A stretch of DNA of 64,000 nucleotides. Origin: Hofstenia miamia (lineage: Eukaryota > Xenacoelomorpha > Acoela). Below the pieces are notes generated by a model. The model saw only the letters and a list, made by a program, of their open reading frames with translations. It ran no database searches and had not been told where the DNA came from. The position numbers and the translations under genes were made by a program. Of this stretch, positions 52,948-64,000 are shown one piece after another. Position 1 is the stretch's first letter. Every line of letters starts with the position of its first letter. The stretch is from assembly GCA_004352715.1 (NCBI GenBank), contig SCFE01000025.1:862165-926164 (forward strand). Reading direction: 5' to 3'.

Positions 52948-53947
52948 NNNNNNNNNNNNNNNNNNNNNNNNNNNNNNNNNNNNNNNNNNNNNNNNNNNNN
53001 NNNNNNNNNNNNNNNNNNNNNNNNNNNNNNNNNNNNNNNNNNNNNNNNNNNNNNNNNNNNNNNNNNNNNNNNNNNNNNNNNNNNNNNNNNNNNNNNNNNN
53101 NNNNNNNNNNNNNNNNNNNNNNNNNNNNNNNNNNNNNNNNNNNNNNNNNNNNNNNNNNNNNNNNNNNNNNNNNNNNNNNNNNNNNNNNNNNNNNNNNNNN
53201 NNNNNNNNNNNNNNNNNNNNNNNNNNNNNNNNNNNNNNNNNNNNNNNNNNNNNNNNNNNNNNNNNNNNNNNNNNNNNNNNNNNNNNNNNNNNNNNNNNNN
53301 NNNNNNNNNNNNNNNNNNNNNNNNNNNNNNNNNNNNNNNNNNNNNNNNNNNNNNNNNNNNNNNNNNNNNNNNNNNNNNNNNNNNNNNNNNNNNNNNNNNN
53401 NNNNNNNNNNNNNNNNNNNNNNNNNNNNNNNNNNNNNNNNNNNNNNNNNNNNNNNNNNNNNNNNNNNNNNNNNNNNNNNNNNNNNNNNNNNNNNNNNNNN
53501 NNNNNNNNNNNNNNNNNNNNNNNNNNNNNNNNNNNNNNNNNNNNNNNNNNNNNNNNNNNNNNNNNNNNNNNNNNNNNNNNNNNNNNNNNNNNNNNNNNNN
53601 NNNNNNNNNNNNNNNNNNNNNNNNNNNNNNNNNNNNNNNNNNNNNNNNNNNNNNNNNNNNNNNNNNNNNNNNNNNNNNNNNNNNNNNNNNNNNNNNNNNN
53701 NNNNNNNNNNNNNNNNNNNNNNNNNNNNNNNNNNNNNNNNNNNNNNNNNNNNNNNNNNNNNNNNNNNNNNNNNNNNNNNNNNNNNNNNNNNNNNNNNNNN
53801 NNNNNNNNNNNNNNNNNNNNNNNNNNNNNNNNNNNNNNNNNNNNNNNNNNNNNNNNNNNNNNNNNNNNNNNNNNNNNNNNNNNNNNNNNNNNNNNNNNNN
53901 NNNNNNNNNNNNNNNNNNNNNNNNNNNNNNNNNNNNNNNNNNNNNNN
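52948..53947. other. Assembly gap, exactly 1000 N
   Basis: A fixed-size gap next to the second copy of the dispersed repeat; the repeat may have stopped the assembly. Confidence 0.99.
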
Positions 53948-54043
53948 ACGATAAAATTACATCCGTTTTGTTCAATTCATCGCGTGAAGATTTAGCTAGC
54001 AAAGCAAGCACTCCGCTCATTGCTTCACATTGAATTAATTCCA

Positions 54044-54928
54044 TTGTAAGGCTACGGTTAGACTACGTGATTGGTACCAAGAAAAGTTTCGAAACACGTT
54101 ACATCACTAAATGTGATAGATCACGTGTGACCAATCACATTGTCTAACTGGATCCTAAAAGAACTACTAATATTATAATTCAATACGATGACCCAAAAGT
54201 AAACATGATATTTATTATTTAAATCAATCAGAAACATTTTTACATTCAAACAGTACCAGAAACAGAAATATATTTAAGCAAGGCTTCTAATATAAAGTGG
54301 TAGCCATTTGTTTTTCCTTACAGAATTTAGAAAATTTATAACAATTGTGAATGAAAGACTAATTCTTTCTACGAGTGTGTTACCAATTCATTCAAAAAAT
54401 AAAATATGATGTGGTGATAGATTTGGAAATAAATTTTAAAATTTTTGAGCAACTTAATTGTAATTTTCATCAGCTGCCATTTTCTAATCGAAGTTTCTCA
54501 ATTTTGAAAAAATTTGGAATTTATTTCAAGATTTCTATCATCAACATGCCTTCAATAGTAAAAATCGACTAAATTCTTATTCAATATTTTGAAATGCATG
54601 ATTTATTGACTGCCTTACCGAAAATATGTAAATATTTGAATTAATACAAACTATTGGGTTTTGATCACTGTCTTGCAGAATGATTATTTTCTGATTAAAG
54701 AAATTTTAAACAAATACAAGAATAACCGATTAGAGGAGAAAAAACTACAGAAATCATTAGCAATTTTATTGAACTTTTTTCTATAATTATATTACAGATA
54801 AATTTCTGGGAAAATTTGTCTCGGGGTTTTCCTTTATAAATAAATTTTTCATGCTTTATAATTTACACTATTTTGGTTACACAAAAAATATTTGCTTGCC
54901 TAAATTTTGCATGCACGAGCCGCCACTG
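54044..54928. repeat. Dispersed repeat, copy 2 (intact unit)
   Basis: Near-identical to 27395-28711 without the internal duplication, so its 885 bp show the true unit. It starts with the MITE-like GTAAGGCTACGGTTAGACT and ends GAGCCGCCACTGG. A matching 24-base stretch also lies upstream of both copies (27311 and 53962, CCGTTTTGTTCAATTCATCG), so the homology may extend further left, here into the gap. Confidence 0.88.
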
Positions 54929-55576
54929 GTGTACAGATGAATTATGCAATTAAGAATACATACAACACGCATGTCATTTTTAGGTGAATAAAAATTTTTT
55001 AATCTTTTGTATCTAAGAATAATTTTATTTAAATTTAAATTTTAGTTGAGTATCAATAGAAAGCTAAAAGGGGATGAGCACTGTACCCAGGCCTCTACGC
55101 GTTTTTGGAATGTGAAGAAATGGTCATTAGACGAAATTTTTATTTTCAAAATTCGCTAGATGGCGTCGTAAAATATTGAATTAGTATGTAAAAAACAAAG
55201 GAAAATTTGATATTTAGAGCTGTAGCACATTTAATATTGCAATTTGATTGCGTTACGAAACAATTGTGAGTAAATTACGCTTTGCTGCATGTATTCAGGC
55301 ATTAAAATTCGAAATTGACCCAGTCAATGTTTCGACAAATGAGGTTAAATTTAGTAGATGACTTTTCAAAAAATTCTTTAGAATTTTGAAAAATTATTGC
55401 TTTGCAGAGTTGATTCCAATTTCATATTTCTTCTGATGAACTTGCAGCTATTTATTTTATTTCATTCAGTTTCGATCTTTTGACAAATGAATTCAAAATA
55501 TGCCATACACCCGCAGATTTCCACTGCTTTAGAACAGCTAGTACTCTGTCAATTCTTGTTCAACTCCTTAGATCTT
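54929..55576. other. No feature recognised
   Basis: AT-rich DNA between a repeat and a gap. No open frame or repeat stands out. Confidence 0.5.
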
Positions 55577-56576
55577 NNNNNNNNNNNNNNNNNNNNNNNN
55601 NNNNNNNNNNNNNNNNNNNNNNNNNNNNNNNNNNNNNNNNNNNNNNNNNNNNNNNNNNNNNNNNNNNNNNNNNNNNNNNNNNNNNNNNNNNNNNNNNNNN
55701 NNNNNNNNNNNNNNNNNNNNNNNNNNNNNNNNNNNNNNNNNNNNNNNNNNNNNNNNNNNNNNNNNNNNNNNNNNNNNNNNNNNNNNNNNNNNNNNNNNNN
55801 NNNNNNNNNNNNNNNNNNNNNNNNNNNNNNNNNNNNNNNNNNNNNNNNNNNNNNNNNNNNNNNNNNNNNNNNNNNNNNNNNNNNNNNNNNNNNNNNNNNN
55901 NNNNNNNNNNNNNNNNNNNNNNNNNNNNNNNNNNNNNNNNNNNNNNNNNNNNNNNNNNNNNNNNNNNNNNNNNNNNNNNNNNNNNNNNNNNNNNNNNNNN
56001 NNNNNNNNNNNNNNNNNNNNNNNNNNNNNNNNNNNNNNNNNNNNNNNNNNNNNNNNNNNNNNNNNNNNNNNNNNNNNNNNNNNNNNNNNNNNNNNNNNNN
56101 NNNNNNNNNNNNNNNNNNNNNNNNNNNNNNNNNNNNNNNNNNNNNNNNNNNNNNNNNNNNNNNNNNNNNNNNNNNNNNNNNNNNNNNNNNNNNNNNNNNN
56201 NNNNNNNNNNNNNNNNNNNNNNNNNNNNNNNNNNNNNNNNNNNNNNNNNNNNNNNNNNNNNNNNNNNNNNNNNNNNNNNNNNNNNNNNNNNNNNNNNNNN
56301 NNNNNNNNNNNNNNNNNNNNNNNNNNNNNNNNNNNNNNNNNNNNNNNNNNNNNNNNNNNNNNNNNNNNNNNNNNNNNNNNNNNNNNNNNNNNNNNNNNNN
56401 NNNNNNNNNNNNNNNNNNNNNNNNNNNNNNNNNNNNNNNNNNNNNNNNNNNNNNNNNNNNNNNNNNNNNNNNNNNNNNNNNNNNNNNNNNNNNNNNNNNN
56501 NNNNNNNNNNNNNNNNNNNNNNNNNNNNNNNNNNNNNNNNNNNNNNNNNNNNNNNNNNNNNNNNNNNNNNNNNNNN
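55577..56576. other. Assembly gap, exactly 1000 N
   Basis: The third gap of fixed size. Frames that run through it are artefacts. Confidence 0.99.
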
Positions 56577-56915
56577 AGACTATTCTTGAAAAGATTGATG
56601 GAGTACAGGAAGAAAGCCATGGGCTTGGGAATCATATCAAACTACATTCCAATAAGAGAACATATTGGCAAATCAGACCGAAGGCTATACAGGCAAATCC
56701 AATTCATGGGCGTAAAACATCCGCTGCATAATACGTTCCGCAGCAAACAGAGTATGCAATGACAAAGCTACGACACAGAATGCCATCAGTAAGGAAAACC
56801 ACCAGCTCTAAAGAACTCTCCCTTCCCCCCCAGCCGATTCCTGAAATCGTGAACACTCCTTTATTCATAATCTTAATGTTATGATGATTATCATAATAAT
56901 AATAAAAGTTTACTT
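56577..56915 (+). pseudogene. Possible 3' end of a non-LTR element
   Basis: Begins inside a coding-like stretch (RKKAMGLGIISNYIPIREH, then LYRQIQFMGVKHP) at the gap edge, then a short untranslated part and a tail of ATAATAATAATAAA at 56895-56908. A simple-repeat tail after a truncated reading frame fits a LINE 3' end. No RT motif is visible because the rest lies in the gap. Confidence 0.35.
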
Positions 56916-56923
56916 ACTTACAT

Positions 56924-57234
56924 CTATGTCATTAATTGTTGCTTCGGAAAAGAATGAACGTATGTGGAAGTTCTTAGCAATTCCGGAGCTTTAAGGTGGT
57001 GACACATAGATGATCCAATGACAAGGAATTCAGCTCTCAAATGTTTGGGGCGCAGTATCTTCTTTTCTGTTTGAGAGAACACATGCTTAAATTCTGATTC
57101 AACTTGCGTAGTTTTGTTGGCTGATTTGGATTGCGTTTCTTTGATAGCTACTAACATGTCGAACAAGATAATTCGTTCTTGAGAGGAGCTGATAGTTTTA
57201 ATCGCACATACCGACTGCTCGCGGTGAAAGCATC
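56924..57234 (-). CDS. Exon-like open frame, unknown product
   Basis: On the minus strand a TTACAG acceptor-like site at about 57236 opens a frame through CFHREQSVCAIKTISSSQER, FDMLVAIKETQSKS, RPKHLRAEFLVIGSSMCHHL to a stop at 56924. About 103 codons with balanced composition, better than the surrounding DNA. No family recognised. It could be a last exon of a gene whose other exons are outside, or part of a repeat. Confidence 0.3.
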
Positions 57235-57239
57235 TGTAA

Positions 57240-58362
57240 TTATGAAATTTTATGTCAAGATTTCAAATTCACAATTTTATTGGTTTTGTTGTTAGCTGGA
57301 CAATTTGCAATGTATGGGAAACTTGTATCTATTAATCCGTTTTTTGATGTTATGAAGTTTCATGTAGTTAAGAGCTCTGCTATATTCATATGACATTTCG
57401 TCATTTTGGGTTGCTATTGGCAGTTAAGTGAAAATCGTTTTAAATTGTTCTCTACTGTGTAATGAGAATGATTGAGTTGAATTCTGTTGAAATGTAAATG
57501 TTAATTATCAAAATTAATTGAATTTGCAATATGCTGTTAAAATATACTCTCCAATGTTTTTTCTTTATCTTAACTAATATTTGTCTTACAACAGTAGGTT
57601 AAGATAAGATAAGATAAGAGATTCTATAATCAGATAAATGTTTACAACTATAGGAGCATTGTAGCGTATTATTGCGAACTTTTTTGAAATTGTAAACTGA
57701 TGCGATAACAGCTGTTCTTAGGTAGCAGAAATACAGTACTTTACCTTTTCAATTCTGCTAGATGACAATATATTAACAAATTGGAAAGGCTTTCTTAATT
57801 TTGAAAGTGAAGTACTTTCTACTAAATGGTTTTATTCAACTTGAATTAACAAAATATATGAAATTGATAAAATCCCGCAATTTAGCATACCTTAAGAACT
57901 CACTGAATATGAACAGATGATAAAAAAAAACTTTAAAATAGAATGTGTATGTTGTCTACAATTCCGTGAGAAACGTCAATTGGCTCCTCTCATAGCACAG
58001 CAAAAAGTTAAAATTTAAGGTCAGTGTTGAATAGTTCGAAAAATGTTAAATATCTAAACTGTGGTCATCTACTATAAGGATTCTTCTATTGATCATTATA
58101 TAGTAGGATTCCGACAGTTTTTAAATTTTAGACCATTAATTTCACTTAACATATTGAACATAATTAACTAATGCCATATTTGAAATTACATAAGACTAAC
58201 TTTATAAAATGTTTATTCTGAATATTAAATGAGGAAGTTGTTAAATTAGGGTGGGAACGCGCATGGTTGGAAACTATTTAAGTTAGTATTTATGATCATA
58301 TTTAACTATGAAAGAGAAAAGAAATAATCGGAATAGACGAAATTGGCAATTGAATAAATAAA
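57240..58362. other. No feature recognised
   Basis: AT-rich. The only visible item is a short AAGATAAGATAAGATAAG run near 57602. Confidence 0.5.
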
Positions 58363-61245
58363 ATGCAACAAAGAAAATCAAAAAGAAAAGAACCAGAAGT
58401 TGTAACAGCAACAGGACTATTACAAGCTCAATTAACAACAATATCTACTAATGAAGATAATTCTGTTCAAAAGTTTTTTGGTGGTGCGCTCAAGAGGAAA
58501 AGCGTGTGGTGCAATAGCTGCGGGTATCTTCATGTGAAGTGCACTTATCTTGATCATACTTCTCGACGTGACACTGAAGATTATAGATGCCAATGCTGCT
58601 GTAATTCATTCTCAGGCCTGACTCAACAACTAGCTGACCTTAATTTAATGGACACTTCATCTGATTCCAGGAAGATTATTTTGAAGCTGAGAACCATTCT
58701 TTCTTTAAATATTCCCGTGATCAAGCGTGTCCCCAAAAGCACTAGAATTCAAGTAGCTTGATGACTTTCATCTCTCATAAAAAATGTTACAAACAACCCT
58801 GAAGGTATTAAAAAACTGGGCACTTCTTCTAGCATTCCCTAAGATATGCCTCAGCTTTGAACAACGAGGAGGCAAAAATAGAACGCTAAAAGGTTTTGCT
58901 GAGAAGTGTAGTCATTATGGATTTCCTGAATTTCAAATTTTTTCTCCTCCAAAACGTAGATTCAAATGTTTTAGGGATTTGGATCTTCCTAAACTTGTAC
59001 AAAAAGTTAGAAGAGTTCGACGTTAAAGTGCAGTAAGACTTGTTTCATCATTTGACTGTATTGCGGAGCCAACAGACAAAATAGTTTCAGAGATGAGAAG
59101 CAAACATCCATGCAGCAATCCCCCAATAGTTGCCATTTCCGAGTTTGAATCTTACTTAGGGAGCACAGTTCTTGTCAAAAAGTGCTTGATGTCGTTTCCC
59201 TCATTCTCAGCTGGTGGACCTGATCAACTAAAACCTCAATTACTGAAAGACCTTGTTACAGAAGACAATGGAACAGCAGCAATAAATCTTTGTGTTGCTC
59301 TCACGGAATTTGTTAATGTAGTTCTATCTGATAAGGTTCCAAAGCTGTTAGATCATACATTTCAGCAAGAAATTGACTATAAAAATGCTTTTAACAGCTT
59401 AAGCAGGCAAGCAATGTCGGGTACTACTCTCAAAAACCATCCAAAACTTTACCCATTTACTTCCTGTTGCTATGGCGAGCACAGCTCCCTGTTTTTGGGA
59501 TTTCATCATTTCTTGTGAAGTCGGAGCACAGCAGTTTGATCCCGAAGGCCCAGCTCTTTTTTGTGATACTATCCAAAAATATGTTGAAGGTTTGGTGAGC
59601 GAGCTCAATCTCTTGTACATGGATGATGGTAATGTTGCTGACAAGACAGAAACATTCCTTAGAGACTTAAACAGAATCAGTGTTTTCTGGAGCCATTGGT
59701 CTTGAAGTGAACCCTTCTAAATGTGAACTAATTTTTCATGGAAATCCCAACTCAGAGCTGCGTGCGAAAATTTTGAGTGATTTTGAAAGTAGATGTCCAG
59801 GCATCAAAGTGATTGCAGTAAAAGATCTCATAGTTCTTTGTTCTCCTATAGGTCTTAATGCCCAGTGCAAACTTCTTGAAAGTAAGACAGCTGATTTCAA
59901 GCGCCTCTCAAGCAACCTTCTATTACTAGAAGCTCATACTGCTTTGTTTCTTTTGAAAAATTGTCTAAGTATGCCAAAGCTTATTTACTATCTGCGTACT
60001 GCTCCATGCTTTCTCAACGGCGATCTGTTAGATGAGGATGATAGTCATAACTCAAACTTTTGAAAATATTACTAACGTTGTCTTAAATGCCACAAGTCTT
60101 TCTCAAGCCAGACTTGGTGGTATAGGTTTGCCTTGCACTGCCCTCATAGCACCCGCAGTACTTCTTTCCTCACAGTATGCCTCTAACAGCCTGGTATGTT
60201 CCTTGCTTGCAGATGTTGTTCATTATGATAAACACTTTGATGGAAAGCATTCAAAGCCAGAATGAGGAACACTCAATCAAAGCCAACCGTTGCATTTCTA
60301 TCATGTTTGGTTTAAATCAAGATCAAGAAGCAAAAAATCCGATAATTAAAGACAGACTAGAATCCCTTCTATTGACTAGTCCAGGTGAGACAGCTTTTAG
60401 TATTTGGAGTAGTCAAAGTTCGGTTTCTTACCCTCCCGAGCAACCCACTGAACAAAAAACGTGGATTAAGGTTTTTTATGTTGCAGAGCTTCTTCGTCTA
60501 AATGACTCTTTTGATGAGCAAGAGAACAACCGCCTTTCAGTTTATCAAGGAAAAATTGCATGTGCATGGTTAAATGCTTACCCTTCTTTGAATCTAGGTC
60601 TTAAAATGACTAACATAAGCTTCAGGGTTGCTATTGCACAGAGACTTAGTTGTAAAGTTTGTGAGCCTCACACTTGTATTTGTGGCTCATTGGTTGATTC
60701 TGGTGGGAGGCATGGCCTTTCGTGCAAAAAGAGTGCAGGTCGCTTTTCTCGCAACAACACGCTTCATAACATTATTAAGCGAGCTCTCAATTTTGCCGAT
60801 GTGCCCTCTGTATTAGAACCACTTGGTTTGTAACGTTTAGACTGCAAACGTCTTGATGGAATGACTTTGGTTCCGTGGAAGCGAGGTCGAGTTCTTCTTT
60901 GGGATGTAACTGCATTCGATGCTCTGGCCCCAATTAGAGTCAACAATTATGCTCCCTTTAAGGTTGCAGAAGATGCTGAGCGAACAAAGATAAATAAATA
61001 CCGACAACTAATTGATGCTGGCTATGACTTTCAACCTATAGCCTTTGAAGTTCAAGGCAATTGTGGATCTGAATTTTTTTAATTTCTCAAAACACTTGCA
61101 GCTCGTATTCGTGCTTGCACCAAGCAGGCTTATTCTCAGGAATCTCTTATGCAAAGAATGTGTTGCAATTCAAATGGCAAATAGTGCTTGTGTCATTGGT
61201 ACAGTTGGTTCGACAAAACAGTTGCACCAAGTCTTTTGCTTGTAG
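58363..61245 (+). pseudogene. Diverged, decayed copy of the PHD-RT-nuclease element
   Basis: Same domain order as 23262-26405 but clearly diverged and broken into at least seven frame segments. PHD-like half-finger SVWCNSCGYLHVKC near 58505 (the first cysteine pair is lost); SAGGPDQLKPQLLKDLV near 59210; DYKNAFNSLSRQ near 59375; DPEGPALFCDTIQ near 59545; active site YMDDG near 59620; thumb to 60050; knuckle CICGS and GLSCK near 60680-60725; SAGRF, then PSVLEPLGL; MTLVPWKRG and LWDVTAFDALAP near 60860-60930; FEVQGNCG near 61045. About 110 codons between VVLSDKVPK and the first RT aspartate are missing. Not functional. Confidence 0.88.
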
Positions 61246-61249
61246 ACGC

Positions 61250-62170
61250 ATCTCCTCTACTCTCTTCATAGCTTCTTCCACAGAACGTTCAATAAACCTG
61301 TTGTTTTTTATGCGGAAGATCTGTATTTTAGGAAGTTTACTTCAATGTGTCCAAATTTAAATACACTTACCTTAAATTGATTATGAGTAATGTTTATTGG
61401 TAACCAAGTTTAAATTATTGTAGTTTATTTGTAACCAAGATTGATAATTTGTAACAAAGATTATGTTTGTAACGTTGATTTCATAAGATATTATTTAAGT
61501 AAAAAAGTAAAAAAATATATTTAAGATTAATTCTAATTATGTAAGTAAAATACAAAAAATATGAAAATCTATATTAGAGAAAAGATATATGCATGTAAAT
61601 ATCTATATAATTAATAAGATATTCATATTGTACAGTAATTGTAGCATAAGAATGAGAAAATTCTTTGATATTTTTGAATAACTGTACATAGTGGAAAGGG
61701 CACCATTATCGTAACACATATTCAAGCTTTGTAAAAGATAGGAAATTTGTAATTGATATATTTAGTACCTAGCGTTTAATATCTTCAATTTCTTTTTTAG
61801 GCAAAACCTTATTCATGTTGCTCTAATTAAAAGCCTTTTTCATTATTTATCTAATATTTGTATTAACTAAGTGCATGGAAAATGCTAATATACAGGCATA
61901 GTTGTCTTCTATGATCTAGCACAAATTCGCGATTTTTGATGCTGAAATAGAAATTCATGTAAATGCAAAATTTAGTAGGCGCTGCCTAACTGTTCGAATT
62001 GTGACAATGAAAAATAGGATGATAATAAGAGAAATGAAATGAAATATCTATTTTTAGAGTTGCTTTTTACAATATTGAATACTGTTTACAACTCTAAATA
62101 GTGTCAAGCAGTAGAAATAAAGGAACAAAACACATACAAAAATATTAACAAAAATAATTATAATTGCTAG
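61250..62170. other. No feature recognised
   Basis: Very AT-rich, directly downstream of the decayed RT copy. Repeats of TTTGTAACCAAG/TTTGTAACAAAG at 61390-61470 may belong to the 3' end of that element. Confidence 0.45.
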
Positions 62171-62171
62171 C

Positions 62172-62363
62172 TTGGGCTGCGGCGAATTTAGGCCCAAGGA
62201 AATTGCGACGAAAAGTTTTTTGAAAGATCTAGGAGACAAATTTGTAAATATATCTGGCGATAAACGAGCAAAAGAATTTCTGTATCAATCAATAACATCG
62301 ATAATTATTCAACATAATGCCTCTTGTTTACTAGGGACTTTAGATAAAAAAAGAACGCATTGA
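62172..62363 (+). pseudogene. Third PHD-RT-nuclease family fragment (C-terminal end only)
   Basis: The 63-codon frame has FLKDLGDKFVNISGDKRAKE and IIIQHNASCLLGTL, which aligns with the end of the 23262-26405 protein (TLGQRLKSSTEEPRAAAF, then IAIQMGNHASIVGTL). It is a third, separate, 5'-truncated or strongly decayed member. Confidence 0.6.
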
Positions 62364-62392
62364 CGAAATCTTTACTTTGTTGTAATTTCTAG

Positions 62393-62707
62393 ACAGGTTT
62401 ATGTCGAAGGTATTGTCATTGCGACTTGTTCAGGTCGTGCTAATCGACATTTGATCGCGGATAACATTCAGTGGTTTTCTGATGAGAAAAGAAGTATAGA
62501 AGACATATTTGGCTTAAAAGGGGTTGTATGTGTCGGTAGTTATTGAAATAAGTTATTGCCAATCACATTCGTTTCTAGCCTGAATATGCTGTGATTTTAA
62601 ATCAAGTTTAAGATCGTTTTAATGTTGGCATTGTGGAATTTACTGATGAATTGGAAGTTGCCTCATATATTCCTGTAGAAAACAAAGCTTCTTTATATTG
62701 GTTTTAA
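62393..62707 (+). pseudogene. Two exon-like blocks of an unrecognised protein
   Basis: Block 1 (62393-62525) follows TTTCTAG and reads QVYVEGIVIATCSGRANRHL, then DNIQWFSDEKRSIEDIFGLKG, ending at a GTATGT donor-like site. Block 2 (62579-62707) follows TTTCTAG and reads PEYAVILNQV, one stop (TAA), then VGIVEFTDELEVASYIPVEN, and ends TAA. The phases agree. The sequence looks like a conserved cellular protein, but I cannot name it; the internal stop suggests a pseudogene. Confidence 0.35.
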
Positions 62708-62799
62708 CATGAGCCTCTTTTGAAACTCATTTGTACTTATGTGTTCATTATTTGATGTTTGTTATTAAACGTTGATTAATAAAAAATTTTAATTCCTAA

Positions 62800-63060
62800 A
62801 AAAGCAATATTTTAGAGGATGGAACATTGGATTTGTGGTATGGAACAATATTATTAAATATTTTAAAGAAAGTAGTTGTTTTTATAAATAATGCATTGTG
62901 GATGTAGAAAAGTTTTTGTCAATTTCTGTATTTCTGTGATATAAATGATTAACTGCTATTTTTATAGACCATTTTATTTTCAAATTGAATTTATTCAAAC
63001 GTTGATTTATGTTGGTATGCAGTATGTTTCCATAATTAAAATAACTTAGTATTAATTAAT
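62800..63060 (-). pseudogene. LINE remnant, same family as 250-823
   Basis: On the minus strand LSYFNYGNILHTNINQRLN and then LKIKWSIKIAVNHLYHRN align with the layout at 435-700 (LSHFNYANILYTD, then WAIKVAVNNHSF). Only this small piece remains. Confidence 0.5.
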
Positions 63061-63869
63061 TTAAAATGCATGACATTCCCCACTATGAATTACTCAAAAT
63101 ATAATAAAATGGCTGATCATTCACTACAACAACCACAAATTTTTAATTTTTAAGAAGACTTACTGTAAGTTGCATGCTAATAAAAGATTGTTTGTAAAAT
63201 ATATTATTTTACATACATAAATTATCAAGAAATTGTTGTTTGATGCATGTATTAAATGAAACTGTGTTTGAAGAATTATTTGATGATCAAATTGAGATTT
63301 TGCATAGTAATTTATTGAAGCCATTCAGAAAAAAATTGTCAATCCCCTCCGTATTTTTTTCAATGAAGACGATGCGCAATTAGCACATTAAAAGTTCCTT
63401 AGCACAGACAAACTAGAAATCGTTAGCGGCTTAAATTTAAACACTTAAATATTTCATGGCTTTCCTTGCGAAAATTTAACGTTCATGACTCTCAAAGTAA
63501 TAAAGCTATCTAAAATCTGTAAGCACAACGAATTCTGACTTTGTGGTCGACTTGGGTAGTCAATTTATAGAAAAAATATTTGAAGCTAGTTGTTGCTCCC
63601 ACGGATCTTAGACCTCCTTATTATCTGAATATTAAGAATGGTGAGAATTTAAAGCTTTCCTAAAACTAAAATTTTCAATTGAAAAGCATGAATCTTTTCA
63701 AATATTTCAGCCACCGCAATACACTTTTGTACAAATTTACAGCAGTATGTTCGAGCACGTTCACCAATGGTTCTAGCCACATCTCAGGATTTCCAAATTT
63801 CATAGGCTTGAAAAACGTTGCTTGAAAATTTGGATAACCTGTTTGGCCTTTATAGGCAGTTTAATGTTA
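63061..63869. other. No feature recognised
   Basis: AT-rich, no coding sense or structured repeat. Confidence 0.5.
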
Positions 63870-63935
63870 ACTGGGATTCAAACCATGGACTTTCCTAGTA
63901 TCAGAGAAATATATTCATCACTAGATAACCACAAT
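63870..63935 (-). repeat. Possible tRNA-derived SINE or tRNA pseudogene
   Basis: On the minus strand TGGTTATCTAG (63921-63931) resembles an RNA polymerase III A box, and GGTTTGAATCCC (63873-63884) closely matches the B-box consensus GGTTCGANTCC, about 36 bases further on. The T-arm pairing is poor and no full cloverleaf forms. Confidence 0.3.
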
Positions 63936-64000
63936 CTGGTTAATAAGGTGTTTGAAATCAATATTTTCCAATGAGATGTTGAGCCAATGTCAGACGAGTA

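Overview
The window is AT-rich animal nuclear DNA with the standard genetic code, GT-AG introns, long AT-rich introns and intergenic DNA, (TA)n microsatellites and many transposable elements. The host genes point to a metazoan with motile cilia or flagellated sperm: an axonemal dynein heavy chain and the replication factor MCMBP. Nothing identifies the species. The mix of transposons would suit an aquatic invertebrate, but that is a guess.

Layout. (1) About 1.9-29.8 kb, minus strand: the 5' part of an axonemal dynein heavy chain that I identify as DNAH2. I could join 19 exons in a consistent frame (1156 codons, N-terminal stem only). The motor domain lies beyond a 1000-N gap to the left. Its introns hold an intact Tc1 transposon with 205-bp inverted repeats of IR/DR type, a foldback element, a small hAT-like element with an 8-bp target duplication and, in the 11-kb intron 2, LINE debris plus a large non-LTR element encoding a PHD finger, a reverse transcriptase (RT), a CCHC-type knuckle and a putative nuclease. 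(2) 30.6-33.8 kb: a damaged pogo/Tigger element whose transposase ends in a PHD-like finger. (3) 34.6-37.5 kb, plus strand: two tandem intronless genes, each with five CCCH zinc fingers. (4) 38.8-49.4 kb, plus strand: MCMBP, 7 coding exons resolved to the base, 578 aa, with a hAT-like element and a Tc1/mariner-like deletion derivative in its introns. (5) 49.7-64 kb: repeat-dominated DNA with LINE fragments, two 1000-N gaps, a second copy of a repeat also seen near 27.4-28.7 kb, and two more decayed copies of the PHD-RT-nuclease element.

Assembly quality matters here. Three gaps are exactly 1000 N. Four single-N positions (23171, 28229, 50487, 51116) mark joins, and three of them lie directly between near-identical copies of the same sequence, so those local duplications are probably assembly products.

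The most unusual items are the PHD-RT-CCHC-nuclease element with its YLDDG active site and single in-frame stop, the apparently intact and GC-richer Tc1 element (candidate recent arrival), and the CCCH paralog pair with an aberrant third finger and a conserved C-terminal tail.
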